In this document: positions 26,084 through 35,125 of the stretch, piece by piece
Position numbering within the stretch: the first letter of the stretch is position 1
Layout: each line of letters starts with the position of its first letter
Source of the DNA: Phycisphaerales bacterium
GTDB lineage: Bacteria; Planctomycetota; Phycisphaerae; Sedimentisphaerales; Anaerobacaceae
DNA length: 39,871 nucleotides
Direction: 5' to 3'
Assembly: GCA_020352215.1 (NCBI GenBank)
Contig: CP070675.1
Location: forward strand, 4,252,572-4,292,442
Position numbers and translations under genes: made by a program
Notes under the pieces: generated by a model
The model's input: the letters and a program-made list of their open reading frames with translations, nothing else
What the model was told of the DNA's origin: nothing
Databases searched by the model: none

Positions 26084-26155
26084 CCCGAACCAGGCACGCT
26101 CATGCTCCTTGGACTTGGGGGCTTGGCGCTGTTGAGAGGACGCAGAGCGCTGTGA
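26084..26155 (+). pseudogene. orphan PEP-CTERM sorting signal
   Basis: In a frame different from the radical SAM gene, the plus strand encodes PEPGTLMLLGLGGLALLRG then RRAL and a stop: a PEP motif, a hydrophobic helix and a basic end, the complete exosortase sorting tail. Nothing recognisable is fused upstream, and the frame overlaps the end of the radical SAM gene. It is the remains of a deleted surface protein. Confidence 0.6.
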
Positions 26156-26241
26156 GCGCATAGACAGAACCAAGTTTCCATAGGGCTGCCCGTCTCGCTT
26201 GCGGCCGCATTATTTTGCGCTCCGGTAGCAACCGGAGAGAC

Positions 26242-29200
26242 TTACGGCTCAGCGTCATCGCAATCAGCTTCCAGCCAATACCCAAGCATGACAGCCAAGT
26301 CTACAAAGTCGACTTCTGCATTCTTATTGAAGTCCGCTTCCGCACAGCCATCGGCCGGGCTGCAGGTAGAATCGAGCCAGTACGAGGCGAGGAGGGCAAA
26401 GTCAGCTGAGTCTACACTGCCACTTTCGTCCAGGTCAGCCCCTCCGCATTTATCAGCGGTTGCGGTCCATACAATCGACATCGGAAATCCTAAATCATAT
26501 GAGCCCAAAAGAGCCGTTAGCTGTGCATCGTTGCCCCCATAGGGTATCTTTGCCAAGATCGGGTAATAGAACGCCGGATCGACAGGACTCGGATAGGCCG
26601 GGATGGTCTCCATGTTGAAACCCACAGCCCAAAGGGACCCAGTGACCGGGTCCTCGGTAATGCCGGTCACATGCTGCATATTGTTGATTGTGATTGTACG
26701 CTTAAGCGCCAGGGCCTCATTTGTGGAAAAACCGTAAACTACCGTTGAATTGACATCTGCCTGGTTATATTGAGCAGATGTCAAATACAGCATATCTGTA
26801 CTGTCGGACGCGTGCATGGCAATGGGATCGGGTATGTAATTGGCGCCGTCCGGGTTGCCCAGTTCAAGATGTTTTAGCATCGTTCCATCAGGACCGTATT
26901 TCCGGAGAATATCACTCTCGTTGAGGTTATGAACGTTGACAACATATACATTGCCGGCACTGTCGATTTCAATCTCACGCAAGTTGTTGCGGTTTTGGTT
27001 ATCAGCCGCAGGTGGAGGATCGTCATACAGTTGTACCACTTCGTAAGGTGGATTTCCTGAATCCAGCAGCTTCAGTTTGGCTGCTGCGGCATAAGCCTCA
27101 TTACCGTCAGGCGCAACCACTACCGGAACGATATAGGCATAATCGGCATCGAATGCAGCATCGAGAACGGGTCGACCGAACAGATCCGCTCCCTCATCCT
27201 GGATACCGACGTAAACCGTAGCCGACTTGTTGTGGCGTGGTTCGTTGATATCAGTAAGCTCAAACTCGCCCGGAGGTATGATTACCTCATTGTCGTCAAG
27301 CCTCGACACGCCTTCTTCGGAGTTAATCTGATAAAGCTGGCCCTCAGGTCCCTTGACCAGTTTGATATTGCAGCGATCGGATTTAGGATCGAAGTATTCG
27401 ACATATTGTCCGCTACTTTCGAAGGAGTAAAGGCGGTCTTCCGATTTCAGCGCACCGGGATCCTCGCTTGTGCTCCTTTTGCCGACTATGAGAAGGTCAC
27501 TTGGGGACACAAGGCCGGCAAGAGAGAGCAGGCTGGCAGAGCCTTTTAGACTGCCGACGGCGGCACCGGCCGTAGTCCCACCCTCGCTAAAAGGCACTCC
27601 ACACATATTGAGTCGGCTAACACGGTCGGGATCCCTAAGTGCCCAATCCCAAGAAGCTATGTCAAACGAGTCCACAAAGCCATCGCTGCTGAAGGCGCCA
27701 TCAAGGCAAGCACGGCTTCCGACACCACCTTCAAGCAGGCCGGCACTTTCCCCGCAGGAAGCAAGCACCAGCATGAAGTCCTCCTCGTCCGGAGCATCGC
27801 TCCAGTTCAGGTCCATACAGATGCCGTCACAATGGACTTCCACCGCCCAATCGCCGATCCATCCAGCCCCGCTCCCGGAGCCGTCTGGCGAGGCCAACCG
27901 AATGCCACCGCCAAGAGAAGACAAATCACCCAAGGGCGGCTGTCGCTCCACGAGTTCCAGCTCCACCCACGTGCCATTGCTCAGATCAAGTGAGCCTGTA
28001 GAGACCCACTGTTCAAAAACACCAAACCGTCCGCTACCCAATGAGCCAGGTCGTCCGGCCGGAGGCATCGGAATCCGGCCGATCTCAATATAGTGTTCCT
28101 CGCGCAAAGGATCGTCACGGTCCGGCAATTCCGGCACATCAGACAGATAAGCTACCAGTTCCAATCCCGGGGCAGAGCGTTCGAACAGATATGCGAAACG
28201 GACCAGAACACGCCCTGCGCCGCATTCGTCGAAGGCACCTTTGGCGCGAGCAGACACTATCTCGCTATAAGTGGACGAGGCCGGATCAAGGTCCTCCAGG
28301 TTCTGCATATGCATCATGCCGTCGGGTTTGGGTTCGAGACCCTCCACCCGTTCTATGTGCAAGCGGTTATATTCAGGATTTTGCGGATGTTGGAAGTTAT
28401 TCTCCTGTACCTGCTCTGCGAACTCATCCGGATCATAAAAGGCGATTTCACCCAACGAGGTGCCCATCTCCGGCTGGTCAATCGGGCCGCCCAGTGCTGT
28501 CGTGAAGCTCCAGACAGCGCCCGTCCACGGACTATCGAGGTGAAGGTCATTGACCTCATCGATCCGCCAGTAATATGTTGTGCCCTCTTCAAGAGGGCCG
28601 GGATCATATGTAGTGGCTTGCTGATTACCCATGAGAGTACCGGTCATGCCGGCGGTCACTGCGGCTTTGTCGATGCCGAAGTAAACATTGTGCGAAGCGG
28701 CTCGAGAGCCTGCTGCCCAGCTCAGGACTGCAGTGGACTCGAAGACCTTGGCACCGTCAACCGGAATGGGATTCCAAGCCGTCAAGGGCATGTCATACAA
28801 CAAGGTAACGCCGGGATTGTTCTCCAGAATCTGAGGAATTATGATCGTGTAGGCTGTCGTGTCGAGTACGTTTGCCCGCAGATCGAGATACGACAAAGAC
28901 CTGAGCTCTGCCAAAGCTGAGATGTCGGCGATCTGATTGTCGCCAAGATTCAGATGTGTCAGATTTGTCAAGCCGGATAAGGTGGAGATGTCAGTGAGAC
29001 GATTGTTGGATAGATCGAGTTCCATCAGACTCGGAAGGTCAGACAAGGACACATTGGTCAGACCCTCATTAGCCAGATCAAGTTCTGTCAGACCTGTAAG
29101 GCCGGACAACGATAGATTTTCCATATTCTCGAAACCATCAAAGTCCAATTCCGTCAGGCTCGTCAGATTTGAAAAGCTCAGGTTCTTTACCATAAGAGCT

Positions 29201-29832
29201 TCTGTGTACAGCCCTGACAGACTCCCCAGCCCGGACAGAGAGAGATTCTGAAGGTCGTTGTATCCGATGTAGAGATCCGTCAAATCTGCAAAACCGGACA
29301 ATGAAATATCTGTGACGTCAATCTCCACCAGCCAGAGCTCGGTTAGATTCGTCATATTGGATAAAACGGAGATGTCACTAACTGGGTTTGCCCCAAAACC
29401 GAATTTTCTCAGGCCTGTGAGACCGGATAGAGCTGAGATGTCACTAATCTGATTATGGTAAAGCCAGAGTTCCAACAAATTCGTCAGGCCGGACAAGGGG
29501 GAAACATCGCTAACTTGATTGTATTCAAGGTCAAGTTCATATAGATCTGTCAAACCGGATAAAGGAGACAAATCGCTAATCCGATTGTCGTAGGCCCAGA
29601 GTACCCGCAGATATGTTGCATATTCAAGTCCTGTCAGGTCTTGTATGCCCAATGATTCGATGTCAAGATAAATCAAATCGAGCATGTCTGTGGATGTAGG
29701 ATCACTAACTTCCAACTCCCACTCAACGGCCGACTTCAAGTTGTAGTCCGTGAAATAGACCGGCTCGTCCGCTTTGGCCAGGCTGCCGACCAGCACAATT
29801 AAAACAACCGATAGATGAACGATCTTTTTCAT
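26242..29832 (-). CDS. large secreted leucine-rich-repeat protein with dockerin
   Basis: A 1196-residue extracellular protein with signal peptide to about residue 21. About a dozen internalin-like leucine-rich repeats (LSGLTNLLELWLYHNQISDIS and variants) span residues 50-345. Five middle repeats carry LSLSGL in place of the usual N-x-I-x-D-I turn. An Fn3-like domain follows (VDGAKVFESTAVLSWAAG, TTYYWRIDEVN), then beta-rich regions, a dockerin-like segment near the middle (LNWSDAPDEEDFMLVLAS, SDGFVDSFDIASWDWAL), a propeller-like region (REIEIDSAGNVYVVNVHN) and a C-terminal type I dockerin with two calcium loops (DLDESGSVDSADFALLASYW and DFNKNAEVDFVDLAVMLGYW). Dockerins normally bind cohesins; no cohesin is seen in this window. 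It is probably a scaffold or adhesion protein. Confidence 0.85.
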   Translation of the reverse strand: MKKIVHLSVVLIVLVGSLAKADEPVYFTDYNLKSAVEWELEVSDPTSTDMLDLIYLDIESLGIQDLTGLEYATYLRVLWAYDNRISDLSPLSGLTDLYELDLEYNQVSDVSPLSGLTNLLELWLYHNQISDISALSGLTGLRKFGFGANPVSDISVLSNMTNLTELWLVEIDVTDISLSGFADLTDLYIGYNDLQNLSLSGLGSLSGLYTEALMVKNLSFSNLTSLTELDFDGFENMENLSLSGLTGLTELDLANEGLTNVSLSDLPSLMELDLSNNRLTDISTLSGLTNLTHLNLGDNQIADISALAELRSLSYLDLRANVLDTTAYTIIIPQILENNPGVTLLYDMPLTAWNPIPVDGAKVFESTAVLSWAAGSRAASHNVYFGIDKAAVTAGMTGTLMGNQQATTYDPGPLEEGTTYYWRIDEVNDLHLDSPWTGAVWSFTTALGGPIDQPEMGTSLGEIAFYDPDEFAEQVQENNFQHPQNPEYNRLHIERVEGLEPKPDGMMHMQNLEDLDPASSTYSEIVSARAKGAFDECGAGRVLVRFAYLFERSAPGLELVAYLSDVPELPDRDDPLREEHYIEIGRIPMPPAGRPGSLGSGRFGVFEQWVSTGSLDLSNGTWVELELVERQPPLGDLSSLGGGIRLASPDGSGSGAGWIGDWAVEVHCDGICMDLNWSDAPDEEDFMLVLASCGESAGLLEGGVGSRACLDGAFSSDGFVDSFDIASWDWALRDPDRVSRLNMCGVPFSEGGTTAGAAVGSLKGSASLLSLAGLVSPSDLLIVGKRSTSEDPGALKSEDRLYSFESSGQYVEYFDPKSDRCNIKLVKGPEGQLYQINSEEGVSRLDDNEVIIPPGEFELTDINEPRHNKSATVYVGIQDEGADLFGRPVLDAAFDADYAYIVPVVVAPDGNEAYAAAAKLKLLDSGNPPYEVVQLYDDPPPAADNQNRNNLREIEIDSAGNVYVVNVHNLNESDILRKYGPDGTMLKHLELGNPDGANYIPDPIAMHASDSTDMLYLTSAQYNQADVNSTVVYGFSTNEALALKRTITINNMQHVTGITEDPVTGSLWAVGFNMETIPAYPSPVDPAFYYPILAKIPYGGNDAQLTALLGSYDLGFPMSIVWTATADKCGGADLDESGSVDSADFALLASYWLDSTCSPADGCAEADFNKNAEVDFVDLAVMLGYWLEADCDDAEP

Positions 29833-30530
29833 ACTCTTGCCCTCTTTTCCTTCGCCGGCCTCAACCGACTAATAAACCACCTCGGGGACATGGAAGCGCT
29901 CTTAGAACAGCTCCGTTACAGTTTTCATGGCTCGGCGATACATCCCTACTCCTGCTAAGTGTCAAAGCCACTTGCGATGAAGTGCGTGTCATTGCAGTAC
30001 TTAGGCGTAATGCTATCCGAGTTGTATCATCGATACGCGCCGATCATTGAGTATAGTACCTTCCGGCGCGGGATTCAATAGAAATGTGGAGAATGGGACA
30101 TGTCAATTCCCTCGCATTTCAGTATAGGATTCTCATCAGTCCCATCAGCCGTTCTAAAGGCGCCCTTCTCACGAACTTCAAAACGTCAGAATTCTTCGAG
30201 AAGCCACCTTCTTCAGCAGCTGAACAATAGCGATGTTTTTGAGTGACAGCGTGTCTCCAAAATGTCGCTACAAATGTCGATTTTGCGTGAATCGAGTCCG
30301 AGTAGATATCGGCTTCTTGCCGAAAAACGCATATTTCAATAGAATCTTACACCAATTTCGCAGTCAATGGCCGTCACCAGTTGGTGAGTGAGTGGCTGTA
30401 ACACCGGCCCCGTTCTCTGTTGGAGACCAATAAGGCAGACGAAATCAAGAGAGGGCTGCCCTGAGAAGGCCCGCGTCGAACAGTTCATGCTTGCAGGCTT
30501 GTTTCTGTTCCTTGCGGTCGATGCGCATGA
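29833..30530. other. long intergenic stretch upstream of the LRR gene
   Basis: About 700 bases hold no frame with a recognisable motif on either strand. The region is the promoter side of the LRR gene and the downstream side of the secreted protein at 30594. No operator or repeat that I can support is present. Confidence 0.5.
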
Positions 30531-30570
30531 AAGAGCCGGCCCCCGCTTATTGCGAGCAGGGGCCGGCTTT
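30531..30570 (-). terminator. GC-rich terminator of the sigma-factor operon
   Basis: AGCCGGCCCC-C-GCT (30534-30547) pairs with AGC-A-GGGGCCGGCT (30555-30568), giving a very stable stem with one mismatch. On the minus strand it is followed by CTTTC. It lies 25 bases past the stop of the secreted protein at 30594. Confidence 0.65.
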
Positions 30571-30593
30571 GCTCTCGTGACAACTTGGACAGG

Positions 30594-31778
30594 CTACTTG
30601 GCTACTTTGAATTCGCATTGAAGGGTTTCGTGTTTGTCCAGGCTCTTGTGCCTGGAGCGAAGCACGAAGCCGTCTTTTGTCTTTTCGTATTCGAAATCCA
30701 TGCCGGTGAACAAGTCCTTCGGCGAACCGGCGGGCAGGCTGTCCGGCAAGCGGCCGGTCTTGGCCTTGATGATGTAAATGTCGATGGCCGCCTTAAGGGC
30801 GTTGAAAAGGGTCATCCTCTTTGTTCCAAGGGTGCAAATTCTGGCGGTGGCCGGCATCAGCATGTCGGTCAGGATTGCCGCGGGATTCTCTTTTGCGTCC
30901 TTATGTATCCGATCGTTCAGTTCCTTGAGCCGTTTGTGAGCCTCCAGATACGGCAAATCGAGCGCGGCTATTGTATCGGTCGTGACGTTCGCATAGTAGT
31001 CCCTGTTGTCCTTGAAGAACTTGTCGTCTCCCTTTCGGGCCTTTTCCACGGCGTCGGCGGTGGGCTTGTCTTTGAGGATGGCGTCGCCCATGCTCTTCAG
31101 CAGCGCTTCGATCTTCTCCTTTCGTATTTCACGCAGGGCAATTTCCTTCTCTCTTTTCAGCGCTGTCTTCATCGAGGTGACATTGGCCGATGCACCCATA
31201 ATCTGGCTTCTTAGCCACATCAGCGTTTCCAGGTCGGCCGGCATTGCCGAAAGGAAGTCTTCGACACGTCCGTTTGCCAGGTTGTTGAGCGCTATGCCCA
31301 CCAGGTAGGATATGAGCAAATCGTCGCCTACGTGTCGGGCCATCTTGTGAATGGTCATGCATCTGTTCAAGGCCGCTTTGTGCTGGCCGTTCTGCGAGAG
31401 CGTTTGTGCGTCGGCGATAAGAGGGAAGGCCATCTGCCTTATCTTGCCGAGCTCGGGCAGCAGCAAACCGAAACCCTCTGACTCGTCGTGGCCCCAATCG
31501 CAGTTCGGCATCTCTGCCGCTGTTTCGAGCAACTCTATAGCCCGCCGATTCTCTTCGATGTACTGTTTTATCTGGTCGTTGGATTTGATTTTGCCCCCCC
31601 TCAAATCAGACCTCATCTCCTTGACTTCCTCGCTCGGCTCCTTCATTACAAGAAAGGCCCTGTAGTAAAGAACGGCCGCATTGTCGGGCGGGTATGCCTC
31701 GACCATTGACGCAGAGTGGAGCACTATCAGAAGAATGCACAGGGTTTTGACTGAGGTTCTGTGGTTCGATCTCTTCAT
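30594..31778 (-). CDS. secreted helical protein, third gene of the ECF sigma unit
   Basis: A 394-residue exported protein. The start at 31778 follows AAGGAA by seven bases and gives a signal peptide (TLCILLIVLHSASMVEA). The mature part is mostly alpha-helical and charged (YPPDNAAVLYYRAFLVMKE, SQNGQHKAALNRCMTIHKMARHV, KTALKREKEIALREIRKEKI) with a short C-terminal segment typical of such proteins (AAIDIYIIKAKTGRLPDSLP, GMDFEYEKTKDGFVLRS), which resembles the tail of type II secretion pseudopilin-like planctomycete proteins. Function unknown. It is 16 bases downstream of the membrane protein in an operon with the ECF sigma factor. Confidence 0.75.
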   Translation of the reverse strand: MKRSNHRTSVKTLCILLIVLHSASMVEAYPPDNAAVLYYRAFLVMKEPSEEVKEMRSDLRGGKIKSNDQIKQYIEENRRAIELLETAAEMPNCDWGHDESEGFGLLLPELGKIRQMAFPLIADAQTLSQNGQHKAALNRCMTIHKMARHVGDDLLISYLVGIALNNLANGRVEDFLSAMPADLETLMWLRSQIMGASANVTSMKTALKREKEIALREIRKEKIEALLKSMGDAILKDKPTADAVEKARKGDDKFFKDNRDYYANVTTDTIAALDLPYLEAHKRLKELNDRIHKDAKENPAAILTDMLMPATARICTLGTKRMTLFNALKAAIDIYIIKAKTGRLPDSLPAGSPKDLFTGMDFEYEKTKDGFVLRSRHKSLDKHETLQCEFKVAK

Positions 31779-31794
31779 AACTGTTCCTTTCCGG

Positions 31795-32229
31795 TTATAC
31801 ACCGTTAGATTCTGCAAGTAGTTCGTGAATCGACACTGTGGCCGACTGAGAGCCCAGCATCTCGAAGGCCTTGCTGGTTTGCTCGTCCACCGCCTCGATT
31901 CCGCCGCGACGCCAGGCCAGGTTAAGCGACATCGCCGTCAGCATTTCAGCAGGGGACTTTGCCACACTTGTCGTTCGCGGGGGCGGCGGCGGTACGGGCG
32001 CCCGGTAAACCATAAGCAGGCCGACCGCCACGATTATCACCGCCGCAGCGGCGAGCCTCGCGAGCCTGCTTCGAAGAATCATTCGGGCGGCATTCGTCTT
32101 GTTCGCGCCGAGGGTCTTGTCCATAGCGGCAAACGAGTCATCCAGCACGCGCTTGTCCATTCGTGGGCCGGTAGTGACTTTCGCCTTGCCGCGTCTTACA
32201 AAGTTTTCCGTATTCTCTATGGGTTTCAT
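31795..32229 (-). CDS. single-pass membrane protein, putative anti-sigma factor
   Basis: A 144-residue protein with a short basic cytoplasmic N-terminus, one transmembrane helix (LARLAAAAVIIVAVGLLMVY, about residues 56-75), a proline run (PVPPPPPR) and a periplasmic tail of about 60 residues. No zinc-binding ZAS motif (HxxxCxxC) is present, so it is not a classical anti-sigma. Its start overlaps the sigma-factor stop by four bases (ATGA), which supports a stoichiometric regulatory partner. The role is inferred from position and topology. Confidence 0.65.
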   Translation of the reverse strand: MKPIENTENFVRRGKAKVTTGPRMDKRVLDDSFAAMDKTLGANKTNAARMILRSRLARLAAAAVIIVAVGLLMVYRAPVPPPPPRTTSVAKSPAEMLTAMSLNLAWRRGGIEAVDEQTSKAFEMLGSQSATVSIHELLAESNGV

Positions 32230-32768
32230 TTGGTCACCGCACTGTTCAAGATTGAACGAAGCTTTTCCAGGCCGTAACGGTACCGACTCTGGACCGTGTT
32301 GATCGAGATGCCGAGTGCCTCTGCTATTTCGCGGAACCGCATCTCTTGATGCAGGTGCAGCGCAATGATCTCACGCTGCTCATAAGGAAGACGCCCAAGC
32401 AGATCCTGCAACGTCCGTGCCTGCTCACAGCCGGCCGCACATTTCACGGGGTTACCCGAATCGGACTCTATGTTCTCGGCGGCGTCGAGTCCGACGTCTT
32501 TGCTCGACCTCAAACGGTTCTTGTCGCGGGCGCAGTTGGCAACGCACGTTGACAGATAACCTTTCAGCGTCCCGCTGAGAACGAATCGCCCCGTCGTCCG
32601 GGCGAACGATACAAATACGTCGTGCACAACATCTTCGGCCAGACTTCTGTCTCTAAGCAGTGTGACAGCCAGTCCGAGCAGATCGTCTTTGTACTTTTCA
32701 TAGAGCCGTCGCAAAGCATCTTTGCTGCCGCGATTAAACTTCCAGACAAGTATCTTCTCGTCGATCAT
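32226..32768 (-). CDS. ECF-family RNA polymerase sigma factor
   Basis: A 180-residue group-4 sigma factor. Region 2 is visible at about residues 20-90 (ALRRLYEKYKDDLLGLAVTL, SLAEDVVHDVFVSFA, GYLSTCVANCARDKNR) and region 4 at about 125-175 (LGRLPYEQREIIALHLHQ, FREIAEALGISINTVQSRY, LEKLRSIL) with its helix-turn-helix. Sigma regions 1 and 3 are absent, as expected. It directs polymerase to a set of stress or surface genes. Translation is coupled to the membrane protein, and the secreted protein follows, making a sigma / membrane / exported three-gene unit common in planctomycetes. The ATG at 32768 has no strong Shine-Dalgarno. Confidence 0.9.
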   Translation of the reverse strand: MIDEKILVWKFNRGSKDALRRLYEKYKDDLLGLAVTLLRDRSLAEDVVHDVFVSFARTTGRFVLSGTLKGYLSTCVANCARDKNRLRSSKDVGLDAAENIESDSGNPVKCAAGCEQARTLQDLLGRLPYEQREIIALHLHQEMRFREIAEALGISINTVQSRYRYGLEKLRSILNSAVTK

Positions 32769-33050
32769 CAAGCCAGCATGTCCAATCCGAGAAACGGCCG
32801 TCTCTTACTGGTACAACGGATCAACCGTCCGTCTTAGTCTAAAACTCCCGAGATTTCGTGCAAGAAAAACGCATGAAAGAGCCGATCATAGTGTGTTGCG
32901 TGCATGGATCGGCCTGATTTCTGTAAGTTTCGTCAATCAGTTTCTTTTTCGATATCTGTCTGTGCCGAAGATTCCGTCCTCGTTGATTTCCAACGACTTA
33001 TGTACAAGCGCCGGCTCTCGTGAAGCCAAGGGTAATGATACCGGAGTTAG

Positions 33051-33308
33051 GGTGGGTCGGCCAACCTGGCGGATGGACACCTCCACTCTGCGGGGGATCT
33101 TGCGATTGCTGCCGCCGCGGCTGCTTCCGCGTGGGAGGATTGCGAGGTCATTCATTTGGAGAAAGGCCCGTTCGTAAACGAGATGCTTGGTGACCTCTAT
33201 CGGTGGAGGATGGAGGCGGTGCTTTCGGTCATGGTGCGGGAATCGCCGAAGAAAGCGCACCAGGCAGCGCCGCTGCGGATTCTGGATTTCTCCATCGAGC
33301 AGAAGTGA
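33051..33308 (+). pseudogene. C-terminal remnant of an unrecognised gene
   Basis: An 85-codon frame, bounded upstream by TAG and lacking a start, reads as coherent protein: HSAGDLAIAAAAAASAWEDC, VIHLEKGPFVNEMLGDLYRW, RMEAVLSVMVRESPKKAH and LRILDFSIEQK before TGA. Its residue use looks coding, not random. A neighbouring frame just upstream (YVQAPALVKPRVMIPEL, about 33000-33045) may be its continuation across a frameshift. I do not recognise the family. The rest of 32769-33450 shows nothing else I can support. Confidence 0.4.
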
Positions 33309-33450
33309 CAGGCATCCCGAAGCAGCACGCCGAAATGTGCACACCACACCTCAGTTTCGATGCAAACACTTCTGCCGCCCTTGTTTCAGAGCTGCATCAA
33401 ACGTATAATCGCGGTGTCTGTACCATAAGACCTGCGCTGCCGAACCGGGT

Positions 33451-35037
33451 ATGTCAATGTCAACGCAAAATGAAAAATACGTGCTCGCCGTAGACATAGG
33501 GACATCATGCACCAAGTCGGCACTGGTCTCCACCCGCGGGGAGATCGTCGATATGGAATCGGAAGAGAACCGGCTTATCCTCCTTGAAGATGGCGGAGCC
33601 GAGCAAGATCCGGATCAGTGGTGGCGAGCTGTAGAAAAGACATTCAAAAGACTGCTGGTCAAGAAACTGGTTCCTGTCGATGACATCATAGCAGTTTCCT
33701 GCACCGGCCAATGGTCCGGAACGGTTGCGGTTGGCAAGGACGGACGTCCTGTGATGAATGCCATAATATGGATGGACTCGCGTGGACGCAGGTATGTCAA
33801 CGAAATCACCGACGGCTGGGTCAGGATTAGGGGCTACGGAATCTCAAAACTGTTCAGATGGCTTCGACTGACGGGAGGCGCGCCGTGCCATTCCGGCAAA
33901 GATCCTATCTCGCACATATTGTACATAAAGAATGTGTGCCCGGAAGTCTATAGGAAAACGTACAAGTTCCTGGAGCCGACGGATTACATAAACTTGAGGT
34001 TTACGGGCCGGTTTGCGGCCTCTTTCGACTCCATAGCGCTGCATTGGCTAACCGACAATCGCAAGATATCAAATGTTGCTTACGACCGACGACTGATCGA
34101 TATCTCAACGATCGATCAGGCCAAACTGCCCGCATTGAAACGCGCTGTTGATGTTCTGGGCCCGATCCGAAAGGAAACCGCCAAAGAGCTCGGCTTGAAC
34201 GAGGACGTTCGTGTCATCGTCGGGACGCCGGATGTCCAGTCGGCGGCCATTGGTTGCGGAGCGGTCCGTGATTTTGAGCCCCACCTCTATCTTGGCACGT
34301 CATCGTGGCTAACGTGTCATGTTCCATTCAAAAAGACTGACCTACGCAGTAACATCGCGACTCTTCCGTCTGCCATCCCTACAAGATATTTTGTTGCCAA
34401 CGAGCAGGAAACCGCGGGCGCCTGTCTGAACTTCTTGAAGAACAACGTATGCTGTCCAAGTGAGCGGTCTCCGGATGCTCAGCAGACTAATGAGTGGGCT
34501 CTTCTTGACGATATCGCCGAGAAGGTTCCGGCAGGGAGCAACAAGGTCATCTTTACACCGTGGCTATACGGAGAGCGCACGCCTATTGAAGATGCCTCTG
34601 TAAGAGCCTGCTTCTTCAACCAGTCGCTGAGAACCACCCGGGAGGATTTGGTTCGCTCGGTCTACGAAGGTGTGGCGTATAACTCACGCTGGCTGTTGCA
34701 GTATGTAGAACGTTTCGTCAAGAGACGTTTGGACAATATCCGTATGATCGGAGGTGGAGCTAAGTCCGATGTGTGGTGTCAAATGTACGCTGACGTCCTG
34801 GACCGGACGATCAAGCAGGTCAAAGGTCCGGTGCAGGCAAATCTGCGAGGGGCTGCCTTTTTAGCTTCCATCGCCTTGGGGCACATGACCTTCGACGATG
34901 TTCCTGAACGCGTAGAGATAGCAGAGACTTTTAGGCCATCTGCCGAGAATCGCAGGATATATGATGAGTTGTTCGCAAGATTCAAGGAAGTCTACGCGAG
35001 CAACAAGGCCATCTATGAAAGGCTGAACAGACCGTGA
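33451..35037 (+). CDS. FGGY-family carbohydrate kinase
   Basis: A 528-residue ATP-dependent kinase of the FGGY family (xylulose, gluconate, glycerol and related substrates). The N-terminal ASKHA phosphate loop is VLAVDIGTSCTKSAL (Asp15). The substrate-loop signature IIWMDSRG (about 106-112) and catalytic aspartate in IVGTPDVQSAAIGCGA (Asp261) are present. The C-terminal nucleotide site reads RMIGGGAKSDVWCQMYADVL (431-450). The length is normal. An ATG at 33457 is an alternative start, and neither has a strong Shine-Dalgarno. It is followed by a sphingosine-phosphate-lyase-like gene (89 bases) and an aldehyde dehydrogenase, all on the plus strand. The substrate is probably the upstream metabolite of that pathway, not a common hexose. 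Confidence 0.88.
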   Translation: MSMSTQNEKYVLAVDIGTSCTKSALVSTRGEIVDMESEENRLILLEDGGAEQDPDQWWRAVEKTFKRLLVKKLVPVDDIIAVSCTGQWSGTVAVGKDGRPVMNAIIWMDSRGRRYVNEITDGWVRIRGYGISKLFRWLRLTGGAPCHSGKDPISHILYIKNVCPEVYRKTYKFLEPTDYINLRFTGRFAASFDSIALHWLTDNRKISNVAYDRRLIDISTIDQAKLPALKRAVDVLGPIRKETAKELGLNEDVRVIVGTPDVQSAAIGCGAVRDFEPHLYLGTSSWLTCHVPFKKTDLRSNIATLPSAIPTRYFVANEQETAGACLNFLKNNVCCPSERSPDAQQTNEWALLDDIAEKVPAGSNKVIFTPWLYGERTPIEDASVRACFFNQSLRTTREDLVRSVYEGVAYNSRWLLQYVERFVKRRLDNIRMIGGGAKSDVWCQMYADVLDRTIKQVKGPVQANLRGAAFLASIALGHMTFDDVPERVEIAETFRPSAENRRIYDELFARFKEVYASNKAIYERLNRP

Positions 35038-35125
35038 TGATTGGCCCCGTTTGAAGAGACTCTAATGCGGCCCGTATCGCGGTCCTTTGTGGTGGGATTC
35101 TGCCGTTTGGAGGCCAGAGAAGAAC

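Noticed and set aside
28093..28920. 275-codon plus-strand frame
   Set aside because: Lies wholly antisense to the LRR-dockerin gene and shows no motif; a shadow frame.
30388..30621. 77-codon plus-strand frame
   Set aside because: Runs through the GC-rich terminator hairpin and into the antisense of the secreted protein gene; no motif.
32937..33347. 136-codon minus-strand frame
   Set aside because: No recognisable motif, and it overlaps the more protein-like plus-strand remnant at 33051-33308.
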